A model generated the notes under the pieces. That model searched no databases. It was not told the origin of the DNA and saw only the letters and a program-made list of their open reading frames with translations. From Channa striata (lineage: Eukaryota > Chordata > Actinopteri > Anabantiformes > Channidae), in assembly GCA_033026295.1 (NCBI GenBank), contig CM065188.1, forward strand, positions 18,488,619 through 18,552,618: a DNA stretch of 64,000 nt. Direction: 5' to 3'. A program made the position numbers and the translations under genes. Shown here one piece after another: positions 12,106 to 25,000 of this stretch. How positions within the stretch are numbered: position 1 is the first letter of the stretch; every line of letters begins with the position of its first letter.

Positions 12106-13845
12106 TGTTCTCCCTCCTGCTCCGATCTGAACGGTATTTTCTGTACACAGGCACGTACACTAATGACTAAGTGACTTCCGCCATGAATAGCGTTGCCCTG
12201 GTTACCATTTCTCCCTCCTGCTCCGCCCCTCTCTGCTGCTCCCAATTAGTTTAACTCACACCACCTGTTGCCTCCCTTTCTCCCTGTCTCTTCCTGTCCT
12301 TCTCTGAGATTACTGTGTTTGTTTGTGTCCTTAATCTGACTGAATCCTGAGTACAGAGCTGTCTTTCCCGCCTGCCTTCTATCCCCGGGATCTCGAGCTG
12401 TCGTAAGTTTCTGTGCTCTGAGTTTTTTCCCCTGAAGAGAGAATTTTTTTTGGTGAATGGTGTTCGTTCCTCTCTCCACTCACTCCTTCGGTTTCCCACA
12501 GCCCCTTTGACCTGGTTCTTCCCCGAGAACTCCAGCGAGCTCAAGTTTTAAGGGGTTTTTGAGGGTCAATGCTGGGTTTTGGGGTCGGGGTTAGGCATTC
12601 AGTTGTGATGGGTCGGGGAAGGGGCTAGGGGCTGTATTCTGTCAGCGAGTGTCCTCACAAGTATATGTGAGATTCCCTGTGTGACGCTGATACGTACTGT
12701 AAATCCTGGATTATTACATCAGAAACCTGCTAATTTAACATTTTCTTACGTCAGTTTGACCAAATCAAACGTGCGAGTTTCTTTTTGTAGAGCTGCACAG
12801 AGATTGTTGTTTGGTTTCATCTGTGAATCTGCTGTAACTCTGATGTAAAATCCTGTCAGATGATTTAGACGTGACATTGTGTTTCATAACGTTTTCAACT
12901 CCCTACAGGCAGTGATGTAGGCAGGTAGCTCCATCTGTCCAATCACACAGAGCTTGTACGTGTGTGTGTGTGTGTGTGTGACCACCAACCCCCACTGAAT
13001 TGGACATTTTAATATTATTTTATTATTTATTCAGAAACAAAAATGGCAGTTTCTTCAGTTTCACTTTATTTCTGTTTGTGGGTCATATCAGAGGAAACGT
13101 GGTTCGGTCCTACACACAGAACGTGCTGGACGGGAACAGGGAGCTTTACAACCCAGTGATAAAGCTGCAGCGTTTCTTGCTCCTCAACGATCCAACAAAC
13201 TGCTCACACACTTAGTTCATAGCGAGGCAGAGCCACTGCAGGAAGAGAAGAAGTGATGAAGGCTGCTGCCTCAGCTCTAAATGGTTTAACTGATAAACTG
13301 AATTATTAACTAATGTGTGAAAGAAAACGAGATGAGAAAAGTAAATGAAACACAAATGCGACTTTGTCTGCCTTAAGCTCAAAGACACGTGACCGTTGGG
13401 CACATTTGTGTTTTCTTATGCTTTTAATTCAAAGGTCTCTGACATTTAACATGTTTCTTTTGTAATAATAATTCAGTTTGTGACTGTAAGAAATACAGAA
13501 TTTGCTTGGTGACTATTTTAATTATATAGGTTGATATTATCTGTTTATTATCTGCACCAGTGAGACCAGTACAGGACCAGAGCTGTAAGGACCATGCAAA
13601 CTCCTTGAACATTTGCATGAACACAAATTCATCTATCATCAATTCAGAGATGGCAGGTCAGTGAATGTTTGAAAAGGAACACTCTTTATTGTGAGTGAGC
13701 TCACATGTTCATTTGCTGCTGATTACCTCCAGCAAGTCTTTGCAGTCATTTCCATATTATCAGTATTGCTGTATTTGTGATTGCTATGAAAACTAGTGTG
13801 ACGGCAGCGGGTTTGTCTGAACTGACGTCTGTTTCTCTGTTTGAG
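12106..13845. other. Intergenic stretch without recognisable gene
   Basis: A CT-rich segment at 12200-12540, a (GT)n run at 12960-12980 and otherwise unassigned sequence. I looked for calpain C2-like, linker or first EF-hand exons ahead of module D and found none. Confidence 0.5.
12960..12980. repeat. (GT)n microsatellite
   Basis: Uninterrupted GT dinucleotide run of about ten units. Confidence 0.9.
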
Positions 13846-16240
13846 GATCTGACGTGAGAAGCGACGGCTTCAGTCTGCAGACCTGCCACAACATCATCAG
13901 CCTGTTGGATGTATCCTTCAGACAGCAGAAAAAGGGTGTTTCTCCTAAACTGACCCACAACTTGATTATCAGACAGATTCAATAATTAAAATATTTCCAG
14001 CAGCTGCCGTTCATGACACATTTACAAGGAGATTTGATGTTTCCGTTTTCTTTGGATGATTTCAGGTTGAAATTTAACATATGAAAATATATTCTGAATA
14101 TTCATGATCCATCTGTTTCTTACTGATGAACTGGATCTTTAACGGGTGTTCAGATGGACGGCAGTGGGAAACTGGGTCTGATGGAGTTTCACGCTCTGTG
14201 GACCAGGATGCAGAGATACCTGGTGAGAACATCATGTAGTCACACTGATGTTCTTGGTCAGTTTAGGCAGGTCCGGATCTAATCTACAGTGGGTTTTAAC
14301 AAGCTCTTAATTAACACAGGGTCATAATGTGTCCTAATTAACACTAAATATGAATCAAGTTTGGGCCCTAATAAAGATGAGACCCTGAAAACAATTAATT
14401 GGACTTATTGAATATGAATTTTGACATCGTGATCATTTTTTAATGATTTTAATGAGACTTTCTTTAATGCAAATGTCTGTTCATCTCATTTTCACAAATG
14501 GTGCTTTCTACAGTATATGGTCCTTATTTTTATTTGTTCAAAATATACACTGTATTCAGTACTGCAATAAAATGACCCGAGAATGATCGAGTCGTAAGGA
14601 CAAAGAGGTTTGAAAATTTGAGATAAACACAACATTTCCCCTCGTTCTTCTTGTGTTGTAGGAGATCTTTCAGAGTCATGACACAGACCGGTAAGATTTG
14701 TTAAGTGCTGAACACAATCTACCAGGATGGTCCAGGGGTTCCGAACATAATTGTGAGGGCTTTAGCTCTGAAGGTGCACGCTTTTCAAGAGTTCAAGAGA
14801 CCTTGGAAGAGGTTTCGGGGGGGTACAGGATCTGGTTGAGAAGGTGTGCAGTGTTCTTTGCTTTACCTGGTCTGTTGTGTTTGCAGGTTTCCAGGTGAAC
14901 AGTGCTGTGATCCAGGAGATCGTGGGCCAGTACGCAGACCCCAGCTACGCCATCGAATTTGATGGCTTTGTTGGATGTTCGATCCGTCTCGAGCTGCTCT
15001 TCAGTGAGTATCCAGAACCAAACCTAAAGACAGAAAACATAATTTCATAATGTGTCCTAATTAACACTGAATATAATTAACTAATAATAATAATTAACTT
15101 TTGGCCCTAATAAAGATGAGACCCTGGAAACAATTAATTTTACTTTTTTTTTAATTGAATATAAACTATGCTCTGACATCATAATTTTCAGAGAGACCTG
15201 GTGAGAACAATTACTTTAGCCCCACCTTTGCGTGTTTTCTTGAGTAAAGAGCCTGTTATAGATTATAGGTTATTATTATTAGATAGGTTATAGAGCCTTT
15301 AGCTATCAAGCTCCTCTCCTGTGGAACCAGCTCCCAGTCCAGATTCGGGAAGCAGACACCCTCTCTACTTTTAAGACTAGACTCAAAACCTTCCTCATTG
15401 ATAAAGCTTATAGTTGGTTATAGTCATGCTGCTATAGGCTTAGACTGCTGGGGGATTCTGCACTGAGCCACTTCCTCTTCTCTTCATTCTCTCCTCTCAC
15501 CCCACATCTATAATCTCACCACTGTATGACATTAACTCTGTGTCTTCTTTGTCCCGTAGTCGTCTTTCTCCCTCTCTGTCTCCCCTCTCTGTCCCTGTCT
15601 TCAGGTGTCCCCGGATTTGGCACTGTGTGTCCTCCAGTGTGCAGCTACTGGTCCTACTAACCTGCCCGATGTTTTGTTGTTGCTTTTGTTGCTCTGTTCT
15701 TTTCTCTCTCAACTTTCCACTCACCCTAACCGGTCGAGGCACATGTCCGACCACCCTGAGTCTGGTTCTGCTGGAGGTTTCTTCCGTTAAAGGGAGGTTT
15801 TCCTCTCCACTGTTGCCCACGGCTGCTCAAGGGGGATTTGTTGGGTTTTCTCTAAATGTTTGTATAGTCTTGACTTTATTATGTAAAGTGCCTTGAGATG
15901 ACCTTGTTGTAAATTGGCAACATATAAATAAAGTTGAATTGAATTATATTACATTGAGTTGTGTTGGATTTTCAGAGGCTTCCAAACGTTTTAGATGTGA
16001 CCGTTTAAACTGACTGTGACCGGTTATCGCAAAACGTTGTTTAAAGGCAGCAGATTCTTTGAGTCCAGGTAAAAATCTGATCATTCGCACAAAACTGTGT
16101 TTACTGAATCTGGTCTCTGCCGTTTGCAGCATTTGGAGGGTTTCTCCCACACGCTTCTAAAAGAAGCTAATCTTGTCTGTTTGGTACAAGAGATCTTTCA
16201 GTGTCCTGATTCAGATGGTTCTGGTTTCATAAGTAGTCAT
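13846..16240 (+). pseudogene. Calpain D: orphan penta-EF-hand exons, no protease half
   Basis: Four exon-like blocks match the EF-hand exons of calpain A. 13846-13910 (65 bp, same length as A) encodes SDVRSDGFSLQTCHNIISLLD. 14154-14222 (69 bp, same length) encodes MDGSGKLGLMEFHALWTR. 14662-14690 encodes EIFQSHDTDR but is only 29 bp against 79 bp in A. 14887-15003 (117 bp, same length) encodes a YADPSYAIEFDGFVGCSIR region. A second EIFQ-like block at about 16190-16240 (EIFQCPDSDGSGF) has no usable donor. Splice sites of the first two and the fourth block are intact, but the shortened third exon leaves two extra bases instead of one and breaks the downstream frame. No upstream calpain exons exist between here and calpain A. 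I read it as the stranded 3' half of a fourth calpain. Confidence 0.85.
15288..15946 (+). mobile_element. LINE L2-type 3' end with reverse transcriptase tail
   Basis: Begins with the last codons of a LINE ORF2 (APLLWNQLPVQIREADTLST, then FKTRLKTFLIDKAYS, stop), followed by a long 3' UTR ending in GCCTTGAGATGA and ATAAATAAAGTTGAATTGAA. It is 5'-truncated and lies between the last two blocks of calpain D. Confidence 0.85.
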
Positions 16241-18870
16241 AAGAAGAGACGCTCTGGCTGAAACTGGTGAGAACTTGTTAAGGGATTTCAGGAGGATTTT
16301 CAGGGTTGTAAGTCAGGATTGTGTTCCAGGAGTTTTTAAGGGGGCTTGAGGTTCCCAGTCCCTTAATTGGGTTCTTTGGCCCCCTGAAGAGGTTCTCTTG
16401 CTGGGGGTTCAGGTCCGGCAGATGTTGAGTACACAAGGTTCCAGCGTCTCTCACAGTGAAAACTGGTTTATGATGGTGTGTTGTTCTGAACGAGTTCTGT
16501 AAGAATTTCTTCAGTCTGAATTTAAATGCACCTCGTTGTTTAACCTGCTGCTGTCCAGCAGGTTATAGAAAGTCTTAAAGAAATAAAAATGTTACATATT
16601 TAGTAAAATCAGGGGAAAGCTCTGCTAGGTCCCAAACAACTGGAGTGACACATTCAACTTTCTTACTCATTTCAAATGAAGAAAAGTGATTTCCACCAAG
16701 TTTGTCCATGTCTGTCCATCAGCTCCTGGTGGGCTTTAAGAAGCAAAATGTGTATCGCAGTCATTTTTGTAAATTCTTGCCAGGATCCTGAAATTCAGTT
16801 TTCACTTCCCGTCATTTAATTTTGTAACCCCACTTTCTGTCCTATACTGATTTTTGGCCACTTCACACGCCACAGTTCCCTGACCAACTGTCTCTGTGTT
16901 GGGTGATATTCTGCTTGCTAACTGGCATATGTGGATTATTTTTGTTTTTGGCTCGTGAAATTGTTTTTTTTTTTTTTCCAACAAAAAAAATCTACTGTGC
17001 TTTCCGTTAATTAACTAGACTGTGAATGCAATCTTTCCTACACGTTGTTTGATTCGTGTAAAATCTCCTTTCTGTACAGATTAGTTGATTAAGTTCGTGT
17101 CTGCTCCAGTTCAAGCCACACCCTTATCCCCAAAAAGTCAACAGAAGACATTTGATTCATCAAAAAACATGACAAATCAAGCTCCGTACATGACGCCAGA
17201 GTTTTCAAAGGTTTGAGTTTGATTTTTTTTTTCTAGTGTTTTTTCCAGTGAATTTAAATAAGCGATGAGAACAATCTTAGTGATTGTAGTAGGAGGAATA
17301 TTTTCTTTTTGAAATTTGACCCAGAATTAACCTGTTGTAGCAGTGTCAGCTAGTGTTTGTTAAATATTCGAAAAAGCAAACCACCAGAACAAAGGGAAGA
17401 GCAAAATTATACGAAAGACACTTTCTTTTGACACTAACAGTAGCTTATCTGCAAGATGGATCCCTGTTGTTTTCAAAGCAGTGTGAAACTCTTGCCTGAT
17501 CACTCGTCCTTCATTCTTTGTCTCAGCTGTCTGTTTCTCAGTTAGAGAAAGCAGATTAGAAACCTGCTCATGTACATGGCAGAGGTGAATGTGTGTGGAT
17601 GAAGCCTCACTCAAAACACAAGGGATGCATTTCAATAAAAGAGAAAAATGTTGCACACTGTTACTCTCAGACATGATGTAAGAGCTAGTGTGTTGGCATA
17701 GATTTAAATCAACTCACAACGTACAGGCCAGTAATGCTTTTTTTTAATTTAAGGAACAAGAACTGGCCCTTGCAAAGAGGCAGACATTGTTGACTGACTA
17801 AAGGCCACATAATTTGTCTGTTGCTGTCAATAAACGCACCATTTATTTGGCCCCTCCTCCTCAGAGCAGTGGTGGAAAAATCTACGCAAAGGTTACGATC
17901 TACTACACAAACAGAAACACGGTCACAGCTCCACACGACCCTGCACGAACTATTTTGACCTGGGTCATTAATTATCGTGTGAGATTGTTTTGTTGTCTCC
18001 CTCTCCTCCTGCTCATGTTTCTGTGTGTTCGTGTGTGTGTCTGAGGGATGGGCTACAGGTGATGTCCCTGGATTGGCCCATTTGAATGAATTGCCTCCAC
18101 CCGATTGGACAAGTCTTCATTCACACCAGATGTCGACAGCTGTCTCGCTCTCCACCTCTGGCACTCCCAACCAACCCAGCATTGGGTTTGGTCTTCGTGA
18201 AGGAAAACTAGTTCTATGTGTATATGTAGATAGATCACTGAAAATTTTGAGCACAGGCCACTTGAATTTGGAACACTTGGTCTCACTGGTTTTGCTTGGG
18301 AATGGGGCACATTGTGTGCACATTTGTGCTCTGCAGGGGTGTGATGCTGGATGCATGTCATGTTTCCAACGCGGAGCAGTGACGTGTGCAGTCAATCCAA
18401 GTCCATACGTTCGCAAGTGAAAATGAGTTAAATTGATGGGACTTTTAGGTTTGAGTCTGATGTATCAGACTACCCGTGGTAAGTTTCGGTTTGTTGGCCT
18501 CACAAGTGTAAAGTGAAGTTTGTATACATGTATACATAGACGTAGACATATATATGTATGTTTAGGAGTGTATACATACAGACATAGGGAGGTCTATATG
18601 GAGGTGTGATGAGGGCGTAACGTGTGCAGACGGTTTATAAAGTGTGTGTACGGAGCGGCTCCTGTGTTCAGGCTGCAGACCCTGTTCCTCAACCCAACTG
18701 TTCCACCAACAAGTGCATACCTGTTTGTGGAATCCTAAAAACAGGAAGTCTGCCTACAGACAAGGGCACAGTGTTCACACACACACACACACACACACAC
18801 CAGAAGCTCCATATATGTACAGGTTGTGTGTGATTGGAGAGTTAATGTTACCTGTAAATGTCACAGTCCG
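16241..18870. other. Intergenic stretch upstream of calpain B
   Basis: No gene recognised. It holds poly-T tracts, an alternating TA/TG segment near 18520-18590 and a (CA)n run at 18774-18800. An open frame at 18025-18420 has no recognisable homology or splice context. Confidence 0.45.
18774..18800. repeat. (CA)n microsatellite
   Basis: CA dinucleotide run immediately upstream of the calpain B promoter region. Confidence 0.85.
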
Positions 18871-18994
18871 TTGAAACCTATAAAGTGTCACTCCTGGGAG
18901 AATCGTCGCGTGGAGAAGGAGCTCCCTGCTCTAGCATTTAGAAAATAAACCACAGAAACATTTTCTGTTGTGTTGACTCTACTATCAAGCCGAG
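18809..18994 (+). promoter_or_regulatory. Calpain B promoter and 5' UTR exon (predicted)
   Basis: A CCATATATGTACA element at about 18809 followed by TGATTGGA and AGCTGTAAA-like words recurs upstream of calpain C at 30970-31020. A TATAAAG box sits at 18879-18885. A probable untranslated first exon ends at 18994 with a good donor (CGAG/GTAAGA). The matching C exon ends at 31181 (CAAG/GTAAGA). TSS was not determined. Confidence 0.5.
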
Positions 18995-19363
18995 GTAAGA
19001 ATATATGTCTGGCAGGGGGGGCAACATTTTAATGTTCTTCTGTGTTTAATATTCTTCTAAAACTTTGTCGACCACGTACCTGATCTGAGATACTCATAGG
19101 TTCACACAGAAGACCAAAGGTTAAAGGTCAAAGAACCACACTTGGTACATGTAACTGTAGTTTGCAGTGGACAGGGTTTAGAGGTTTTTGCCACTAAAGG
19201 CACTTGTGTATTTACCTTTAATGGTTCAACGCTACTAAAGAAAACTGTAAATCTTACTTTGTGTTTTCTGCTCCAAAAAAGTTGTACAGGTTTGATCTCC
19301 TCTTGTCTTTGGGTTCAGGTTTTTGTTCACTGCACACTGATTCCTGGACCACAGACTCTCAAG

Positions 19364-21970
19364 ATGGCGAAGGCAGCTGCAGATCTGACCGGGACCCAGA
19401 CCAAGGCCGCCCCCTTTAACCAACAGGACTTTGAGCAGCTTCGCAGCGACTGTTTGAAGGCAGGCTCACTGTTCTGTGACCCCACCTTCCCAGCGAGCTC
19501 GGCCTCTCTCGGAGACAAGGAGCTGGGGCCCAATGCTTCCAAAACCAAAGGAGTGGTGTGGAAACGGCCCATGGTGAGTGGACAGCTCTTTCACATATTA
19601 ACATTTGGATTTATTAGTGGGAGACCTGTATCTTTATTATTAATATTTCTATTCCACACGTTCTAGTTCTGAATCGTTCTATTACTTTTCTCTTTTGGAA
19701 CTTTTTGCCGCCTATTTTTCCTCCATGTTAACGGGAAAAACTTGAAACGTGCCACTTTTGACGAGCTTCCAGTTTCGTCATACTTTGACGTACAAACTTC
19801 ATTAAAACTTAAACAAGTCTAGACCCATGAAACTTTTTCCTTCCATTCATCTCTTTTTAATAGGTTTTAAGTTTTTTTTAAATATCGCAGTTTTAGTTTT
19901 AGGTCATTTTTGGAGATCTTCTGCATTAGTGTGTATTGCGTCACCGTCTTGAGTTTCTGCTTTTGTCACTTTTTTTTTTTCTCTTCATTTTCGGCTTTCC
20001 TTCAGGCACCTTTCATCCTTCCTCAACAAATTATACATCAAACTGTAGGTATTTTTGTCCTCTTTCAGGAAATGTAACTCTCACGGCGGCAGGTCTTAAC
20101 GGTTCTTTCTCCACGTGTCCAGAAGCGGAGAGAGTGCCCTGTCAAACTCCCATTAGAGCCCATTATAACGGAGCTCCAGAAAAGTCTCCTCAAATCCCAA
20201 ACAAGGGCCGTTTTAAAATCACCGCCACGCCTTCATTTTATTGAGTATCTTCATATAAATTACATTAGCGTGTGCGGTGAAGTCTTCTGACGCTCAAAGT
20301 TCTTTCCCTTTGTTTCTAGGACTAATACTTTTTCACTTGCTGCACATTTTGCGAGGCTAACTCTTAGCTTTTCCTGTGGAATAAGCGTGGAATAAGCAAA
20401 TTTGAAACTGTCATTATCATGTTAACAGACACAGCTGCTTCTGGTCATGTGATCAGCCTCAAAGCTGCGTCCAATCATTTTAACTCACACTTATTACTGC
20501 AAATACACACACACACAGACACGTACGCTCAAAGAAAGGACACACATTTTCAAAATAAAAGGTTTTTTGATATATTTTAAAATTGTAGGCCTCTAAATGC
20601 TAAAGTTAGCTTGTGGTGAAGTCTACCTACAGTACACACACATACACACACGCATACATTAGTTAACAGTAGGGTGGCTGTAGAATCAGTTGTTTGATTC
20701 CCAGTCCCTGGGAAGTCCCTTCCCTGCATGTCGAAGTCCTTGGGCAAGAAACTGAACCCCAAATTACTGCTGATGGGTCAGATTAGCACATGTATGGCAA
20801 CTTGTCTGTTTGAATGGGTTAAACACTTTGCATAAAAGTGACATATAGGTGGATATTTACCATTTAACAAAGTAGAGAAATTGTCTTTTTCAGAAAATGT
20901 AATTTATTGAGTTTATATCTTTCCTTGACTTTGATTGTCAAAGGTGTCCAAAATGTCTAAATTACAGATGAGCTTTGTTTCTAACTTGGCCGATCCTTCA
21001 TTTTATTGAATATCATCACGTGTCTCTGTCTCTGTTGACGCCTCCTCACACTAATAGTAATTGGTTTCATGTAGCCAAGGTTTCCATTAAGAAACTCCTG
21101 ATTTAGAAGGATGCACCAGCTGCGCCTAGGTCAGTCTCTGTTATATTGCTCCTCACATGTGTCCATCATGCCAGTTCATCTCCAGTTTAAGAGTGTGAAC
21201 CAGTTCTGAGAAGTTTCCTAGGAATCCCCGGAGTATGGTGCAGTGAGGCACTCACAGGAAACACTTCAAAATAAAGGCATTCGTTTGAAACAGGAGGAGT
21301 TTTCTGTTCAGGGAAAGTAAAGATAAAGTCAAAGCTCTTGCTGTTTATAAAATAAGATTATGGCTTAAATTCGATCGATCATTAAAGTGTCATCTCTGAA
21401 CACACCTGAGTGCTGCTGCTAAACTTCGACAGGTGTCTTTGTTCAGTTTGACCTGCTGCAGATCTCTGTTCTTTGATCTCATTTCAGTTTAGAAGTTCAA
21501 AACTTTAAAAAGCTCGAAGACAACACGTCGCATGGTCATTTGATAAAGTTCATATTTGCACTCTTTAGAATAAATGACTTAACGTTGCAATAAAAAGTCA
21601 CAGTGGAGATTCTAATAAAATTGTGTTTATAATTTGGGGATTCCTGAAACTTTTAAAATTATAAAACAATCAACTTTTTTCTTTAGACAATTTGCTTTTG
21701 TGCAGACTAAACAGAAACAAAGTCTTCAAAAGTTCAGGAACCTGAAAATGCTTTTAGCCCAGATTCTCTTACATCTTTACTCTTGACAGAAATAATAAAG
21801 ACTTTCAACACCTCATGCTTAATTTCCTGATAACCAGATTTTATGCAGTTCACTGTTTTTTAATTACGCTGTCACCTGCTGTCTCGTTCAATCAGGAGCT
21901 GTGTGCTGATCCTCAGTTTATTGTCAATGGAGCCACAAGAACTGACGTCTGTCAGGGAGCTTTGGGTGAA

Positions 21971-22020
<50 letters not shown>

Positions 22021-25000
22021 TACCTCTGTGTGTCCAGGTGTGATCATGGGACCTGCTGTGTGTGTGTGTGTCAGGTGACTGCTGGCTCCTCGCTGCCATG
22101 GCCTCTCTGACTCTGGACCCTCAGATTCTGAACAGAGTGGTACCTCCTGATCAGAGCTTCACCTCTCAGTACGCTGGCATCTTCCACTTCCAGGTCAGCA
22201 TCATTATCGTCATTACTGTTGCAGTCACATACTGCTCTCATCCTCCTTCCCCCAATGACGACCAGGGGTTGGGGCAGAAAGGTGCATTTGTTGTTGGTCA
22301 TCACAGGAAGTGACAGGAAGCTGTGTTTCCTATTCCGGCAGCTGTGGCAGTTTGGGCAGTGGGTGGACATGGTGGTTGATGACCGACTGCCCACCAAAGA
22401 CGGGAAACTGCTGTTCAACCACTCAGCCCAGAAAAAGGAGTTGTGGAGCGCTCTGCTGGAGAAGGCCTACGCCAAGTAAGAGACACAGTCGGAATTCTAC
22501 AAACAGCAAAACCGACAGTAAAGAAACAACAGATGAACAAACAGATCAACAAACCAAAACCAAACACGAAATCACAGTAAAAGTTTGAAATAGACCTGAT
22601 TTTGTGAACTATTATGTTATGAGGAGGGGGTGGAGCAAGTGGTAAAGACGGTTGGCTCCGTTTGGTTGGCACACACATATTCATACGTATATGTACTGTG
22701 CCTTTGACATCTGTACAGGAAAACTATTCTTCTCATTTTATTAATTGGACATGAATCTTCATTATATTTTTGAAGAAAAACACTGCACAGAAAACCTGTG
22801 ATGTGAGAAGATTGTTCAGTATTGTGATGAATAAACAGACATTGTAGTTTGTGTTTTACCTCAATAATTCCAGTGCTTTAGTGTTTTTGTAGGTACTGGT
22901 ACCTGTAGGTGAAGGCAGAGTAAAAAGGTCATAATATAACTTTGTGTCGCTGGGAGTCGGAGCATTAGCCTACCAAGCAACTTTAGACAATCCATGATTT
23001 CAGGGACAGTACAGAACTCAGGCCACATGTCTTAGATAATTCACAGAAAAACATGCGTTACAGTATAAGAGCCTTACCAGAGGTTTTCAACCGTATGTCA
23101 TAGGAGAACAGTCTTCCGACTGATGTTTAGATCTAATATTGCACATATGGCCTTAGTTACTCTGGAACAGCATATACAGTAGTTTTAATACATCTGGGCT
23201 GTTCTTTCACAGATAGCAATGAGCACAAGCTGTGGAGCTTTGGATATGTTCAATACGAATCACGAATAATGAATAACCTGGCATCTGTAACTGAGAAACT
23301 AATCACAAAAACATTATGCAACTGACACGGATGCCTGGATCAGCTGCTTTGCTTAGCCTGGTCCAGTGGCTCTTCACATCTTCACTGGGCAGGGGAATGG
23401 ATTCCTAAGAGGAGCTCAACTCATATACTGAGGGTCTACCTGCCATGATGGGAGGGGCTGTTGTCCACTGTAACCATCGTGCCTTCCAATCAGACTTGCT
23501 AAAATGTCCTGTCTTACCTTATTTGTGAGGTACAAATGTACCATTTATGCCCAATCAGTCATAAATTATGGCTACCATTACCCCCAAAAACTGGCGGTTC
23601 TCTACGATCTTTACGACTAGTTGGATGAACCCTTCACTGGCTGGTAGATTACAGTGGTCTCTAACTGGCTACGCTGACGGGGCAATCAGCTAACTCTAAA
23701 ATTACAGTGTCCAGCTCAACTGCAGCTTGTACATGGGTGGAACCTAACCCACCTGCCACAGTCCTTAACGAGTCACTATGTCCTGGTCAAATTCAGCTGT
23801 TTGTGTCAGTTTAAATTCATTTGTTCAGCTGGATCCTCTGGCCCATCTTACGTCTGAGGCCGTGAATGACTAATTCCTCTAGATAACCTTGTTAAATAGC
23901 TGTCCACCATTAGAGGACATCTCCCATCCTGATCATGCACAACCGATGCTCAGCTCATACCACTGTGTTTTTTTTTAAATATATATATTAGGATTTATCG
24001 GCCAGTTACCCCATCTGTGTAATGTACTAAGACAAAACTAACAATGCAGAAACAACCTACAACAAATACTAAGGAAACAAAGTTCTAAAACTGAATAAAA
24101 CATTTTTATTATTTTTATTACACGTTTTTACTGCATCCACAGCTCTTGTGTCTCGTCCTACAGGGTGAACGGCTCATACGAGGCTCTGATCAGAGGCTCC
24201 AGTATTGAGGGGTTTGAGGATTTCACCGGTGGAATCTCTGAGAGCTACGACCTGAAGAAGCCCCCTCCGTTCCTCTTCAACATCATGAGGAAAGCTCTGC
24301 AGCTCGGCTCGCTGCTCAGCTGTGATGTAAATGTTTAAAACTCTACTCAAACGCTGAAGGGGAAGCAATGAAAAACTCCAGGAGTGTTCTGTTTTCAGAC
24401 GACACTATGAAGCTGCCTGTTTTTATCAGGATGTGGTTTTTACCACATCAACAGATCAGTTTCCTGATTTGCAGATGTGGGCACATGTTATCTTATGCCA
24501 AGGTTACTATAGTTAGAAAAAACTGTCACACAAAATTAAGAATAAAACATTCCTAAACCATCCCACCTGTCTCTATAGACCATGGCCAATGAATAGAATT
24601 AGACACCAGATGGAAAGATGACGTCCACTTAAAACAAACCTGGATGAGCCACAGAGCATGTGCACTGACAATATTATTTGGACAAAACGTCATAGATTCA
24701 CTGCTTTGTGAATGAGCAGTGAACTGAAACAGTGAAAATCCACAGAGGTCCTGGGCCACATCTTAAAGAAAAATAACATTTATTGATTAGCCTAATTAGC
24801 AGAGCAATAGTGTAGACAAGTTCTGTAAAGACAGGTTCTCTCTTATGGGTGAGATCGTCTTAAGAAATGTCTGTCAGCACCAATGTTTTCTGCAGTGATT
24901 TTCTGCCTTACCATGTCAGATTCCCGTCTCGTCTGAGAAGGAGGTGGAGAAGATCACCGATCAGAAACTGGTCAAAGGTCACGCTTACTCCATCACTGCA

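Noticed and set aside
18025..18420. 131-codon open frame upstream of calpain B
   Set aside because: No recognisable family, no Kozak or splice context, and overlapping long frames on the other strand; looks like chance openness.
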